From positions 3,384,001 to 3,448,000 of the forward strand of contig NZ_OY769915.1 of assembly GCF_963669205.1 (NCBI RefSeq): DNA of 64,000 bases, in the 5' to 3' direction. The stretch is from an uncultured Roseibium sp. (GTDB taxonomy: Bacteria; Pseudomonadota; Alphaproteobacteria; Rhizobiales; Stappiaceae). Below the pieces are notes generated by a model. That model was given only the letters and a program-made list of their open reading frames with translations. It ran no database searches and was not told where the DNA came from. Positions 52,799 through 61,702 of the stretch are shown piece after piece (the stretch's first letter is position 1; the number at the start of each line of letters is the position of its first letter). The position numbers and the translations under genes were made by a program.

Positions 52799-53449
52799 CT
52801 AGGCAACACCAGCCGCCTTGGCCGCCTCTTCCTGTTCTCTGGCCAGGTTCTGGTCCTCCTGCAGCACTTTTACGGCGGCCGGCCTCTCGAAGAACCTGGC
52901 TGTATAGTCCTTGAACTCACCGAACTCCGGCACGATGCCGAACATCATGCCCCATCGAAGCCCCATGGCCCAGAGAACATCCAGCGCGGTCAGTCTGTCG
53001 CCCAGGACATAGGGCCCCTTCGACAATTGCTCGCGCATGTTTTCCATCACCGTGTCGAAACTCCCGTAGGGCGACATCGATTGCGGCGGCTCTTCCCGCT
53101 TCAGCGCACGATCCACCAGCGCCGGTTCGAAGCAGGACGCCATGTAGACAAACCAGCGCAGATACGGCCCGCGAATCGGATCGTCGACCGCGGGTGTCAG
53201 TCCCTTTTCCGGAAAAAGGTCCGCGAGATAAACGTAGATGGCGACCTGTTCGGTCACCACCGTATCGCCGTGCCGCACCGCCGGAACTTTTCCGGCCGGA
53301 TTGATCGACAGGAAGTCGGGTTTCCTGTTCTCGCCCAGCTTGAAGTTCAGGACATTGAGGATGTAGGGCGCCCCCAGTTCCTCGAGCAGGACACGTACGC
53401 CCGTCGCGCGGGTCTGCGGGGCATAAAAGAGTTCCACCTGATCTGCCAT
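52799..53449 (-). CDS. Glutathione S-transferase family protein
   Basis: The 216-residue protein has an N-terminal thioredoxin fold (VELFYAPQTRATGVRVLLEELGAPYILN, GKVPAVRHGDTVVTEQVAIYVYLAD) and a helical C-terminal domain (GPYVLGDRLTALDVLWAMGL). ATG 53449 follows CAGGAGAGC. It is not close in sequence to the GST at 24448. Specific substrate unknown. Confidence 0.88.
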   Translation of the reverse strand: MADQVELFYAPQTRATGVRVLLEELGAPYILNVLNFKLGENRKPDFLSINPAGKVPAVRHGDTVVTEQVAIYVYLADLFPEKGLTPAVDDPIRGPYLRWFVYMASCFEPALVDRALKREEPPQSMSPYGSFDTVMENMREQLSKGPYVLGDRLTALDVLWAMGLRWGMMFGIVPEFGEFKDYTARFFERPAAVKVLQEDQNLAREQEEAAKAAGVA

Positions 53450-53478
53450 CTTGCTCTCCTGATCGCGGTCAGTAGAGT

Positions 53479-53841
53479 CTAGCCTACCTGATCGACCAGC
53501 CACCAGCCACCGATCAGGACCGCCTCGGCGGCAAGAACGCCGACAATGACTTTCTGCCGCGACGCGAAGAACGCCGCAAATCCGGCGCTGGATGCGGCAA
53601 CGCGCAGCCACATCGGCGTCTCGCTCAGGACGCCCTGCGGAAACAGGATCAGCTTTGAGATCAGGCCCGCGACCAGTGCCGTTGCGACACAGCGCACCCA
53701 GATCAGCAACTCGCTGTCTTCGCGGAGCCGCCCACTGGCAAACACCCCGATCCAGCGCCAGACATCCGTCGCAAACCATCCGGCCACCAGGATCATCACA
53801 TAGGGCCACCACCAGGTGTCACGGACAAGGGCCTCGGTCAT
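53479..53841 (-). CDS. azlD: AzlD-type small subunit of a branched-chain amino acid exporter
   Basis: The 120-residue product has four hydrophobic helices (for example WPYVMILVAGWFATDVWRW and KVIVGVLAAEAVLIGGWWLV) and the AzlD/YgaH pattern. Its start overlaps the azlC stop by ATGA (53838-53841). AzlC and AzlD together export branched-chain or related amino acids. Confidence 0.82.
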   Translation of the reverse strand: MTEALVRDTWWWPYVMILVAGWFATDVWRWIGVFASGRLREDSELLIWVRCVATALVAGLISKLILFPQGVLSETPMWLRVAASSAGFAAFFASRQKVIVGVLAAEAVLIGGWWLVDQVG

Positions 53842-54599
53842 GACAGCCCCTTCCGGAAGATCTTCATGCCGAAGAAAGACGCTGTCCCGCCGATCAGCCC
53901 GGTCCACAACAGGTCAAGACCCGGCAGGTACAGATAGACAACCGGTCCCAGCACAAGCCCGACCACCATCGCCGCCTTGTCCACGTTGAGACGCGCAGCC
54001 CCCCACAGCGAGCACAGGAAATAGACCGGCGTCACAAGGACCAGCGCACCGGCGACAACATCCGGCAACCGTTCCACGGCCATGTAGGCGATGCCTGTCA
54101 TGCAGAAAACAAAACTCGTGACGCCGGACCCGAACCCGGAAAAATACGGCAGACGCGCCGCGCGCGGCAGCTCCGGCAAGGTGCGCATGGCGAACACCCA
54201 GGCCGTGACCGCCACGAAATGCGAGGCGATCAACAGGTGCCAGGTTCTGGTCTTCCCCGGCACCTTGACCATCGGCATCAGCGCCATGGTCATCGGCATC
54301 AGACGGACGGAAGCCAGGGCAACGGCAATGGCCGCCGGCACCAGCCCCATGCCGGACGTGAGGGCGCCGGTGAGAACCACGATCGACGGCAAGGCCCAGA
54401 TGAGGCCGGTCATGGCCAGCGTTTCGCCAAGCGACAGGCCGGTCTCGCGCGCCAATCCGGCAAATCCGACAAAGGCCGCCGTCAGGATCAGGGCCGGTAT
54501 CGAAATCGACGCACGCATACCCATGAAGAACCATTGTCTCCCGGTTTTCGCCGGAAGATCAGGCGGGTTCGTTTGCGCAGTTCCTTCAGGAACGGTCAT
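53838..54599 (-). CDS. azlC: AzlC-type large subunit of a branched-chain amino acid exporter
   Basis: The 253-residue membrane protein begins with a short cytoplasmic tail, then FMGMRASISIPALILTAAFVGFAGLARETGLSLGETLAMT, the AzlC/YgaZ signature, with about seven helices. ATG 54599 is used. It forms the exporter with the overlapping azlD. The 217 bases before the next gene show nothing further. Confidence 0.88.
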   Translation of the reverse strand: MTVPEGTAQTNPPDLPAKTGRQWFFMGMRASISIPALILTAAFVGFAGLARETGLSLGETLAMTGLIWALPSIVVLTGALTSGMGLVPAAIAVALASVRLMPMTMALMPMVKVPGKTRTWHLLIASHFVAVTAWVFAMRTLPELPRAARLPYFSGFGSGVTSFVFCMTGIAYMAVERLPDVVAGALVLVTPVYFLCSLWGAARLNVDKAAMVVGLVLGPVVYLYLPGLDLLWTGLIGGTASFFGMKIFRKGLS

Positions 54600-54816
54600 G
54601 GGAGGGGCACTCGAGAGTCGTAGATAATAAGGAAGCCTTACATTTTTCCGCACAAACTGTCCAGACCGCCGGCAGTCACAAGCGAGAATTCCGCAGCGCC
54701 GGAGGACGTTTAACCCTTGTCAACGATGGCATCGCCGATTCACAACCCCTGCCCGCGTTTCGCCAAAGTCACCACACTAGATTGAAGCCAGCAAGTGACA
54801 ATCAGAGGGTTCCAAG

Positions 54817-56682
54817 GTGGCGGGAAATGTCTTGATCAGGGCTTTGTTTTGCGCGGTAATTCTGCTGGCTCCGCGCAGTGCGGAAGCAGAGGAACCGGTA
54901 TTGATACCAAGTTGCAGAGGTGCGTTCGAACTTTGTGGCTATATCGAGCGGGGTTCTCAAGAACAAAGAATACCAAACACTTTTCAGGATGCAGGCCAGT
55001 TCAGTGAGGGTCTTGCCACTGTCAGGGTCGACGGAAAATACGGCTATATCGACCGAACCGGCGAAATGGTGATTGAGCCCCACTACGATCTTGCAGGGCG
55101 TTTCAAAGACGGACTGGCGGAAGTCTTTGTCGGCCCGCTGGCCGGTGTGATCGACCGCGGTGGGAGTTTTGTCGTCGAACCCCGGTTCGGACGCATCTAC
55201 CATTTCACGAGCGACACGTTTCTTTTCACCGACACCCCCCGCCGCCCCAATATCGAACTGGCGTATGAGCTTAACTGGGGACCGTCATTGTACCAGGAAT
55301 TCACTGGCGGTGTCGGTCTCTACCACGTCGAGAATGGCTTGATTTCGGACAAACGCTATTACGTCGAAAAGTTTGACGACTATTCAAGGGGCCTGATCTG
55401 GGCCTCTGAAAACAGGCTCACGGATGCCAGATTCGGATTGCTGCGATCCGACGGCACTTGGCAGGTCACGCCACGATACCGCTCGGTTTCGCAGCTTTCC
55501 AATGGCCTTGCTGTCGTGCAGGGTGTTCCGGACAAGGACGGCGAACCCGCCCTTTACGGAGCTGTGGACGACACCGGGAAACTGATCATACCGTTACAGT
55601 TCGGGAAAATATCCGACTGGTCGCAACAATTCGCGCGCGTCCGCCACCCCGGAGAGAAAGGCAGCTTTGGCGTCATTTCGCTGAACGGCGTCCTTCTGTC
55701 CGGGCGGTACTTCGATGGCGTCTCTATTCCGAAAGACGGCCGTCTTCCACGTGTTCTTGAAAATGGGCGGTGGCACAGTCTCACCCCGGCCGGTGAACTC
55801 GTGACCGACGAGCGGCACGGATTTGTTCACCAGACCTGCCCGGGCGGACTGAAACTGTTCGAACAACACGGATTTCTTGCCGTCTCGCATCCGAAAATCC
55901 CGAGACCTCTGGTGACCGGACAGGCAATCAAAAACTTTTTGCATTCCAGCCGGGATTGCGAGAAACACCTGTCGCTCAGGTTCGGCAAGGATCAGTACAA
56001 GGTCATCAGCCAGGATGGCCTGGTGCTTCCGCCGACGGGCTGGTTCGACGGCAAAGTCTACTTCGGTCTGGAGACGGCCATCGTTTCGCTGAATGGCAAA
56101 GAGGGCGTCATCAACAAGGCAGGCGAATTCATCATTCCGCCGATCTACGATGACATTGCTCAGGAACTGTCAAAAAAGCCGGTCGCAACCAAGGAAAACG
56201 ACGGTGCGAAGACACCGCCGATATACCGGGTCAAGCTGGACAAGCGCACGTTCTGGATCGATTCCGGGAACAACGAAATCGAGGTCTTTCAGAAACCGCC
56301 ATCCCGGGCGGAGCGGGAAATATTGCTGACCTGCGGAAAGGCCCTGAAACGATTCGAGGAAAACGGGCTCTGGGGCATGAAAGGACCGGACGGCGAAACA
56401 CTGATCGAACCGAGATACCTTGCCCTGACGTGTTACCAGCGCGGTCTCGCATGGGGCGTACCTCGCGATCTGAACCAGTGGTGCCCGATAGCCCCGGACG
56501 GAAGCGAAACGGACCGTTCCCTTTGCCGGGACTACGTCAAGGTCACGGGCGTTCTAAGGGGCCGTCCGGAGGTACTTTCCAGAGACCCGTTTCTCAACAG
56601 CCTTTTGTGGTTGCGCGCGCAACTCGACTACGCCCAGGGCAAACGCCCTGTCCGGCCGCGCGCATTGGGCAATCTCTACTGA
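54817..56682 (+). CDS. Exported WG-repeat protein
   Basis: The 621-residue product starts at GTG 54817 with a signal peptide (1-24, ending AEA). At least seven WG-type repeats follow (DGKYGYIDRTGEMVIEP, GPLAGVIDRGGSFVVEPRF, FGLLRSDGTWQVTPRY, YGAVDDTGKLIIPLQF, FGVISLNGVLL, EGVINKAGEFIIPPIY, WGMKGPDGETLIEPRY). WG repeats form beta-propeller-like stalks used in protein contacts outside the cytoplasm. Cellular role unknown. Confidence 0.85.
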   Translation: MAGNVLIRALFCAVILLAPRSAEAEEPVLIPSCRGAFELCGYIERGSQEQRIPNTFQDAGQFSEGLATVRVDGKYGYIDRTGEMVIEPHYDLAGRFKDGLAEVFVGPLAGVIDRGGSFVVEPRFGRIYHFTSDTFLFTDTPRRPNIELAYELNWGPSLYQEFTGGVGLYHVENGLISDKRYYVEKFDDYSRGLIWASENRLTDARFGLLRSDGTWQVTPRYRSVSQLSNGLAVVQGVPDKDGEPALYGAVDDTGKLIIPLQFGKISDWSQQFARVRHPGEKGSFGVISLNGVLLSGRYFDGVSIPKDGRLPRVLENGRWHSLTPAGELVTDERHGFVHQTCPGGLKLFEQHGFLAVSHPKIPRPLVTGQAIKNFLHSSRDCEKHLSLRFGKDQYKVISQDGLVLPPTGWFDGKVYFGLETAIVSLNGKEGVINKAGEFIIPPIYDDIAQELSKKPVATKENDGAKTPPIYRVKLDKRTFWIDSGNNEIEVFQKPPSRAEREILLTCGKALKRFEENGLWGMKGPDGETLIEPRYLALTCYQRGLAWGVPRDLNQWCPIAPDGSETDRSLCRDYVKVTGVLRGRPEVLSRDPFLNSLLWLRAQLDYAQGKRPVRPRALGNLY

Positions 56683-56698
56683 CGCCAGCCGGCCGGCA

Positions 56699-57403
56699 TC
56701 AGACCGACCGCGTCAACCCGCCATCAATCCGGATGTTTTGACCGGTGATGTAGGCGGCCTCGTCGCTGGCCAGGTAGGAAATCAGGCTGGAGACCTCATC
56801 GGATCGGCCATAGCGGCCCATCGGGATGCGCGCGCGCCGGTCGTCCTTTTCCGGAAGACTGTCGATGAAACCGGGAAGAATGTTGTTCATCCGCACGTTC
56901 TGCGCGGCGAACTTGTCGGAAAAGAGCTTGGTGAAGCTTGCAAGACCCGCCCGGAACACGCCGGATGTCGGGAACATGGGATCGGGCTCGAACACGGCGA
57001 AGGTCGAGATGTTGAGGATCGTTCCACCGCCCTGTTCCGCCATGATCGGCGCGACCAGCCGGCTTGGACGGATCACATTCATCAGGTAGTAATCCATGCC
57101 CTTGTGCCAGTCCTCATCGGAAATCTCGAGGATGTCGCCCTTGGGACCATGTCCTGCCGAATTTACAAGAACATCAACTCGGCCATATTCTTTGACGGAT
57201 TTTTCAACAAACAACTTCAAGTCTTCGGGTTCAAGGTTTGACCCGGTAAACCCAAGACCGCCAAGCTGCTCCGCGAGAGCTTCTCCCTTCCCGGATGACG
57301 ACAGGATCGCGACATTGAAACCGTCGGAGGCCAGACGGCGCGCAGCGTCCGCGCCCATTCCGGAACCGCCGGCGGTGACAAGGGCAACTTTTTTCTCGGT
57401 CAT
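56699..57403 (-). CDS. SDR-family protein with altered catalytic residues
   Basis: The 234-residue Rossmann protein has VALVTAGGSGMGADAARRL (cofactor loop), VDVLVNSAGHGP and NPGF-like ILPGFIDSLPE. The usual Tyr-x3-Lys appears as a Ser and an Arg in FPTSGVFRAGLASF, so the classical proton relay is lacking, though Ser of LNISTF remains. It may be a non-reductase binding protein, or use another mechanism. Near full family length and otherwise normal. Confidence 0.8.
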   Translation of the reverse strand: MTEKKVALVTAGGSGMGADAARRLASDGFNVAILSSSGKGEALAEQLGGLGFTGSNLEPEDLKLFVEKSVKEYGRVDVLVNSAGHGPKGDILEISDEDWHKGMDYYLMNVIRPSRLVAPIMAEQGGGTILNISTFAVFEPDPMFPTSGVFRAGLASFTKLFSDKFAAQNVRMNNILPGFIDSLPEKDDRRARIPMGRYGRSDEVSSLISYLASDEAAYITGQNIRIDGGLTRSV

Positions 57404-57514
57404 GTCCGACTCCTTTTGTTGCCCACAAACTAGGAGTTGGTGAGCGGAGCCACAAACAAAATTACCGGATGGAATCGATGACTGGCGCGAATTGCCAGTG
57501 TGCCATTCAGCAAA

Positions 57515-57539
57515 AAGCCCCAGACGAGGTCCGGGGCTT
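57515..57539 (-). terminator. Intrinsic terminator of clpA
   Basis: Read on the minus strand, AAGCCCC and GGGGCTT form the stem (the inner GAC/GTC extends it) followed by TTTTTG. It lies 20 bases after the clpA stop. Confidence 0.8.
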
Positions 57540-57559
57540 CGACTTGTTTCTGTCGCCGA

Positions 57560-60010
57560 TCAGTCTGCCAGCGGTACCTTTGGTACGAGGCTCTTCTTGG
57601 AAGATCCGCCCTTGCCGCCGCCGGACGACTTTGACTGCTTTGCCGCCGTCGCTTTCGCGGCCGGCTTGCGGCGCCGTTTCGGCTTGGGTTTGGCTTCCGC
57701 CTTGGCCTTTGGTTTGGGCGGAGAAGCTCGCTCCTCCACGCTTTCAAGCAACAGCCCGTTGCTGTCCTCGGAGACGGAAACCTTGACCATGCCGCCCTTC
57801 TTGAGCTTGCCGAACAGAACCTCGTCGGCAAGCGGACGCTTGATGTGCTCCTGGATGATCCGTCCAAGCGGCCTTGCGCCCATCTGGTTGTCGTAGCCTT
57901 TCGTGGCCAGCCATTTGACGGCATCGTCGGTCAGCTCGAACGTCACGTTCCGATCTGCGAGCTGCACTTCCAGCTGCATGACGAACTTCTCGACGACCTT
58001 GTAGACCACTTCCATCGGCAGGTTGCCGAACGGGATGATTGCATCAAGTCTGTTCCGGAACTCCGGCGTGAACAGCTTGTTGATCGCTTCCGTGTCGTCG
58101 CCTTCGCGCTTGATGCGATTGAAGCCGACCGGCATCTTCGCCATGTCCGAAGCACCCGCATTCGTCGTCATGATCAGGATGACATTACGGAAGTCGACCT
58201 GCTTGCCGTTGTGATCGGTTAGTTTGCCGTGGTCCATGACCTGCAGCAGGATGTTGAACAGGTCCGGATGCGCCTTCTCGATCTCGTCGAGCAGGAGCAC
58301 GCAATGCGGATGCTGGTCGACGCCGTCAGTCAGCAGACCGCCCTGGTCGAAGCCGACATATCCGGGAGGCGCACCGATCAGGCGCGACACCGTGTGCCGC
58401 TCCATGTACTCGGACATGTCGAAGCGGATAAGTTCCACACCGAGCGAAGAAGCCAGCTGCCGGGCAACTTCCGTCTTGCCGACACCGGTCGGGCCGGAGA
58501 AAAGGTAGCTGCCGATCGGCTTGTCCGGTTCGCGCAGACCTGCACGGGCAAGCTTGATGGCGGACGCCAGCGTCTCGATGGCCGAATCCTGACCGTAGAC
58601 GACGCGCTTCAGGTCCTTACCGAGATTCTCCAGCACTTCCGCATCGTCCTTGGAAACGGATTTCGGCGGGATGCGTGCCATCGTGGCAATCGTGTTCTCG
58701 ATTTCCTTGACGCCAATCGTCTTGCGACGGCGCGCCTCGGGCACGAGCATCTGTGATGCGCCCGTCTCGTCGAGAACGTCGATCGCCTTGTCGGGCAATT
58801 TGCGGTCCGAGATGTATTTCGCCGACAGTTCCACAGCCGTCTTGATGGCATCGTTCGTGTAGCGGACCTTGTGGAAGTCCTCGAAATAAGGCTTCAGGCC
58901 TTTCAGGATATCAATCGCGTCCGGAATCGTCGGCTCGTTCACATCGATCTTCTGGAACCGGCGCACCAGCGCCCGGTCCTTTTCGAAGAACTGCCGGTAT
59001 TCCTTGTAGGTGGTCGACCCGATACAGCGGATCGCGCCGGACGCAAGTGCGGGCTTCAAAAGGTTCGAAGCGTCCATTGCACCACCCGATGTCGCACCTG
59101 CGCCGATCACCGTATGGATCTCGTCAATGAACATAACGGCACCCGGGAAATCCTCGATCTCCTTGACGACCTGCTTCAAACGCTCCTCGAAGTCGCCGCG
59201 GTAGCGCGTTCCGGCGAGCAGTGCACCCATGTCGAGCGAGAAGATGGTCGCGTCCATGAGCACGTCAGGTACGTCTTCGTTGACAATCCGGTGCGCGAGC
59301 CCTTCGGCGATCGCCGTCTTGCCGACCCCGGGGTCGCCGACAAACAAGGGATTGTTTTTCGACCGGCGGCACAGGATCTGGATGGTGCGCTGAATTTCAC
59401 TGTCGCGCCCGATCAGCGGATCGATCTTGCCGCTGGTTGCCTTGTCATTCAGGTTGACACAATAGGCTTCAAGCGCATCGGTTTTCTGGCTGGGCTTCTT
59501 GTCTCCTTCGGAGCCCGGCAGGATATCTTCCTCCTCGGCACCGTCGACCGGACGCGCTTCCGACATGCCAGGGCGTTTGGCTATACCGTGGGAAATGTAA
59601 TTGACCGCGTCGTAGCGGGTCATGTCCTGGTCCTGAAGGAAATAGGCCGCATGACTTTCGCGTTCGGCGAAGATCGCGACCAGCACGTTGGCACCGGTCA
59701 CTTCTTCGCGTCCGGAGGACTGAACGTGGATGACCGCGCGCTGGATCACCCGTTGGAAGCCGGCGGTTGGCTTTGAATCCTCGTCACTGTCGGTGACGAG
59801 ATTGTCCAGCTCCGTCTCGATGTATTCGAGAAGGTTCCGGCGGATCGTGTCCAGATCGACGTTGCAGGCCCGCATGACGGCCGCCGCATCCTGGTCATCA
59901 AGCAAGGCCAGAAGCAGGTGCTCCAGCGTTGCGTATTCCTGCTGCCGTTCATTTGCGAAAGCAAGAGCCTGATGAAGAGCTTTTTCAAGACTGCGTGAGA
60001 AAGAAGGCAC
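57560..60010 (-). CDS. clpA: ATP-dependent Clp protease ATP-binding subunit ClpA
   Basis: The 816-residue AAA+ unfoldase has the Clp N-domain (FANERQQEYATLEHLLLALLDD), first ATPase (GDPGVGKTAIAEG, MFIDEIHTVIGAG) and second ATPase (GPTGVGKTEVARQ, LLLDEIEKAHPDLFNILLQ), with the ClpA-type spacing and no ClpB middle coil. A C-terminal tail of about 65 residues rich in Lys, Ala, Pro and Ser (for example KPKAKAEAKPKPKRRRKPAA) follows the last domain. It feeds substrates to ClpP, including N-end-rule proteins delivered by ClpS encoded just upstream. Confidence 0.97.
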   Translation of the reverse strand: MPSFSRSLEKALHQALAFANERQQEYATLEHLLLALLDDQDAAAVMRACNVDLDTIRRNLLEYIETELDNLVTDSDEDSKPTAGFQRVIQRAVIHVQSSGREEVTGANVLVAIFAERESHAAYFLQDQDMTRYDAVNYISHGIAKRPGMSEARPVDGAEEEDILPGSEGDKKPSQKTDALEAYCVNLNDKATSGKIDPLIGRDSEIQRTIQILCRRSKNNPLFVGDPGVGKTAIAEGLAHRIVNEDVPDVLMDATIFSLDMGALLAGTRYRGDFEERLKQVVKEIEDFPGAVMFIDEIHTVIGAGATSGGAMDASNLLKPALASGAIRCIGSTTYKEYRQFFEKDRALVRRFQKIDVNEPTIPDAIDILKGLKPYFEDFHKVRYTNDAIKTAVELSAKYISDRKLPDKAIDVLDETGASQMLVPEARRRKTIGVKEIENTIATMARIPPKSVSKDDAEVLENLGKDLKRVVYGQDSAIETLASAIKLARAGLREPDKPIGSYLFSGPTGVGKTEVARQLASSLGVELIRFDMSEYMERHTVSRLIGAPPGYVGFDQGGLLTDGVDQHPHCVLLLDEIEKAHPDLFNILLQVMDHGKLTDHNGKQVDFRNVILIMTTNAGASDMAKMPVGFNRIKREGDDTEAINKLFTPEFRNRLDAIIPFGNLPMEVVYKVVEKFVMQLEVQLADRNVTFELTDDAVKWLATKGYDNQMGARPLGRIIQEHIKRPLADEVLFGKLKKGGMVKVSVSEDSNGLLLESVEERASPPKPKAKAEAKPKPKRRRKPAAKATAAKQSKSSGGGKGGSSKKSLVPKVPLAD

Positions 60011-60022
60011 GTAGATTGGTCC

Positions 60023-60379
60023 TCACTTTTTTTCCATGACGCATTGCAGAGGGTGCTGATGCTTGCGCGCGAAATCCATCACCTGGGTAACCTTGGTTTC
60101 GGCAACTTCGTAGGAAAACACACCGCATTCCCCGACACCGTGGTGATGAACATGCAACATGATACGGGTCGCTTCCTCCCGGTTCTTCTGGAAGAAGCTT
60201 TCCACAACGTGGATGACAAACTCCATGGGAGTATAGTCATCATTCAAGAGCAGCACGCGATAGAGATTGGGCCGCTTGGTGACTGTTTTCGTCCGTGTAA
60301 CAACAACCGTTCCGGCGTCGCCACCGTCGTTGTCACGATCGGAGCCCGCCGACATTGCCGTATCTATCGCCTCGCTCAT
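60023..60379 (-). CDS. clpS: ClpA adaptor protein ClpS
   Basis: The 118-residue adaptor has YRVLLLNDDYTPMEFVIHVVESFF, REEATRIMLHVHHHGVGECG and AETKVTQVMDFARKHQHPL, the ClpS core that binds N-degrons and the ClpA N-domain. The first 35 residues are a flexible tail as usual. It lies 12 bases upstream of clpA in one operon. Confidence 0.96.
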   Translation of the reverse strand: MSEAIDTAMSAGSDRDNDGGDAGTVVVTRTKTVTKRPNLYRVLLLNDDYTPMEFVIHVVESFFQKNREEATRIMLHVHHHGVGECGVFSYEVAETKVTQVMDFARKHQHPLQCVMEKK

Positions 60380-60757
60380 TCCGGCATTTACCAGTATTCA
60401 TTTCTCGTGACAGACGCCGAACGGCGACCTGTCCGGCCACAGGAACCCACGGCATCTTGCCGCGGATGTTGGATCTTCGTTGATAATCCTGCCGCGCAAG
60501 CGGCGCTTGCGCAATGGTCGATTTCATCAAGAATTAGGTGAACGCCTCTTTTGGGACAGGAGCGTCCCCGTCATTGAGGAATGTAGGTGCCTGAAATTCG
60601 AATAAAAGATGCGGATGCCACACAAATCGGTGTCAATGAAATTTCACTTGTGCGCAGCATTCGAAAATTGGGTAAATCTGTGCATATAAAACAAAAACCC
60701 GGCTGCGATCAGCCGGGTTCTCATATCACTCCGTCATAATACGGAATATTTGCTGGC
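60380..60757. other. 378-bp intergenic region between phasin and clpS
   Basis: It contains the phasin terminator (60696-60719) and an AT-rich middle part (60590-60690). The stretch just upstream of clpS should carry the clpSA promoter, but no clear boxes are visible. Short frames here are not convincing. Confidence 0.5.
60696..60719 (-). terminator. Intrinsic terminator of the phasin gene
   Basis: AACCCGGCTG CGAT CAGCCGGGTT is a perfect 10-bp stem; on the minus strand it is followed by TTTGTTTT. It lies about 40 bases after the phasin stop. Confidence 0.88.
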
Positions 60758-61090
60758 TTATTTCGCCATCTTGCCGAGCACACCTTCGTAGGGTTTGTAG
60801 GCGTCCTTGGACATGTCGGTGACCATTTCACCGAGCTTTGTCATTTCGCCGACAAAACCTTCGTAGGATGTTTTGACATAATCGGCCTGGGCTTCGAAAG
60901 CCTTGTCCAGAGACTTGGAAGCAACCAGTTTCTCGACAGCAGCAGTGCCTTCTTCGAAGGACTTCTTCTGGTAGTCGGCAACTTCAGCCGCAATCGCCTG
61001 GAAACCCTTGCTCATGGAACCGAAGGATTCCATGGCCATATCCATGTTGTCTTTGCTCAACTTCTGCAAGTCATCAAAGTTGTTCATCAT
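60758..61090 (-). CDS. Phasin family protein
   Basis: The 110-residue product is helical and amphipathic with the phasin pattern (DMAMESFGSMSKGFQAIAAEVADYQKKSFEEGTAAVEKLV, LDKAFEAQADYVKTSYEGFVGEMTKLGEM). Phasins coat polyhydroxyalkanoate granules. ATG 61090 (or 61087) eight bases after GAGG is the start; the longer frame to 61228 is not conserved in style. It has its own terminator and an AT-rich upstream region. Confidence 0.88.
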   Translation of the reverse strand: MMNNFDDLQKLSKDNMDMAMESFGSMSKGFQAIAAEVADYQKKSFEEGTAAVEKLVASKSLDKAFEAQADYVKTSYEGFVGEMTKLGEMVTDMSKDAYKPYEGVLGKMAK

Positions 61091-61702
61091 TTCACTGACC
61101 TCATCCAGCGGACCGGATCCAGAAGCCTTTTTGACGTGGCTTGATAAGACGTCCGGTGCGCGTATCGCGTTACCTATAGGACAGGGTTCGTAATGCACTG
61201 CACAATAACTGTCAAGATTATTTTGCATTGCAACAACAACCCTTACGAGAATTTAATGACACATGCCCCATAACGGGAATTGCGTCCTGGAGACTCAATT
61301 GCCGATTGCACGGCGACCGGAAAACCAGAATTCATGACTTGAAGGATTCTACGCAAGGAGTTTGAATAATGCACGGTCGAGTGCTAATCACCAGAGCCGG
61401 ATAATCCGCATCTTAATAACTAATTTTCTATTTTTACTACGAAGTCGAGAGAAATATGAAGCAAGATTTTAGATTAATCAGAAATTAACAAATAAAACTG
61501 AATTTAACGAAGCATTAACTCTAACAAAAAACTACTAATCACAGTGGTTTTTCTGCAATTCATTTACACATTCGTAACCGTGATTCCATCAAATAAACCG
61601 GACATCACGGAGCGTCGCGCTGGATCGCAGGGAGGAAGATTCAGCCAGCAATTCTCCAGACTGAAATATGTGACCCGGATTGGGATTGTAACAGTGTTTG
61701 GT
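61091..61702. other. 612-bp AT-rich intergenic region, divergent promoters
   Basis: Between the divergent phasin and dacA-like genes. Bases 61390-61545 are strongly AT-rich with many TTAA and TAA steps, typical of strong promoters or an H-NS-like bound stretch. No gene is convincing; the 53 codons upstream of ATG 61703 in frame are not protein-like. Confidence 0.5.
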
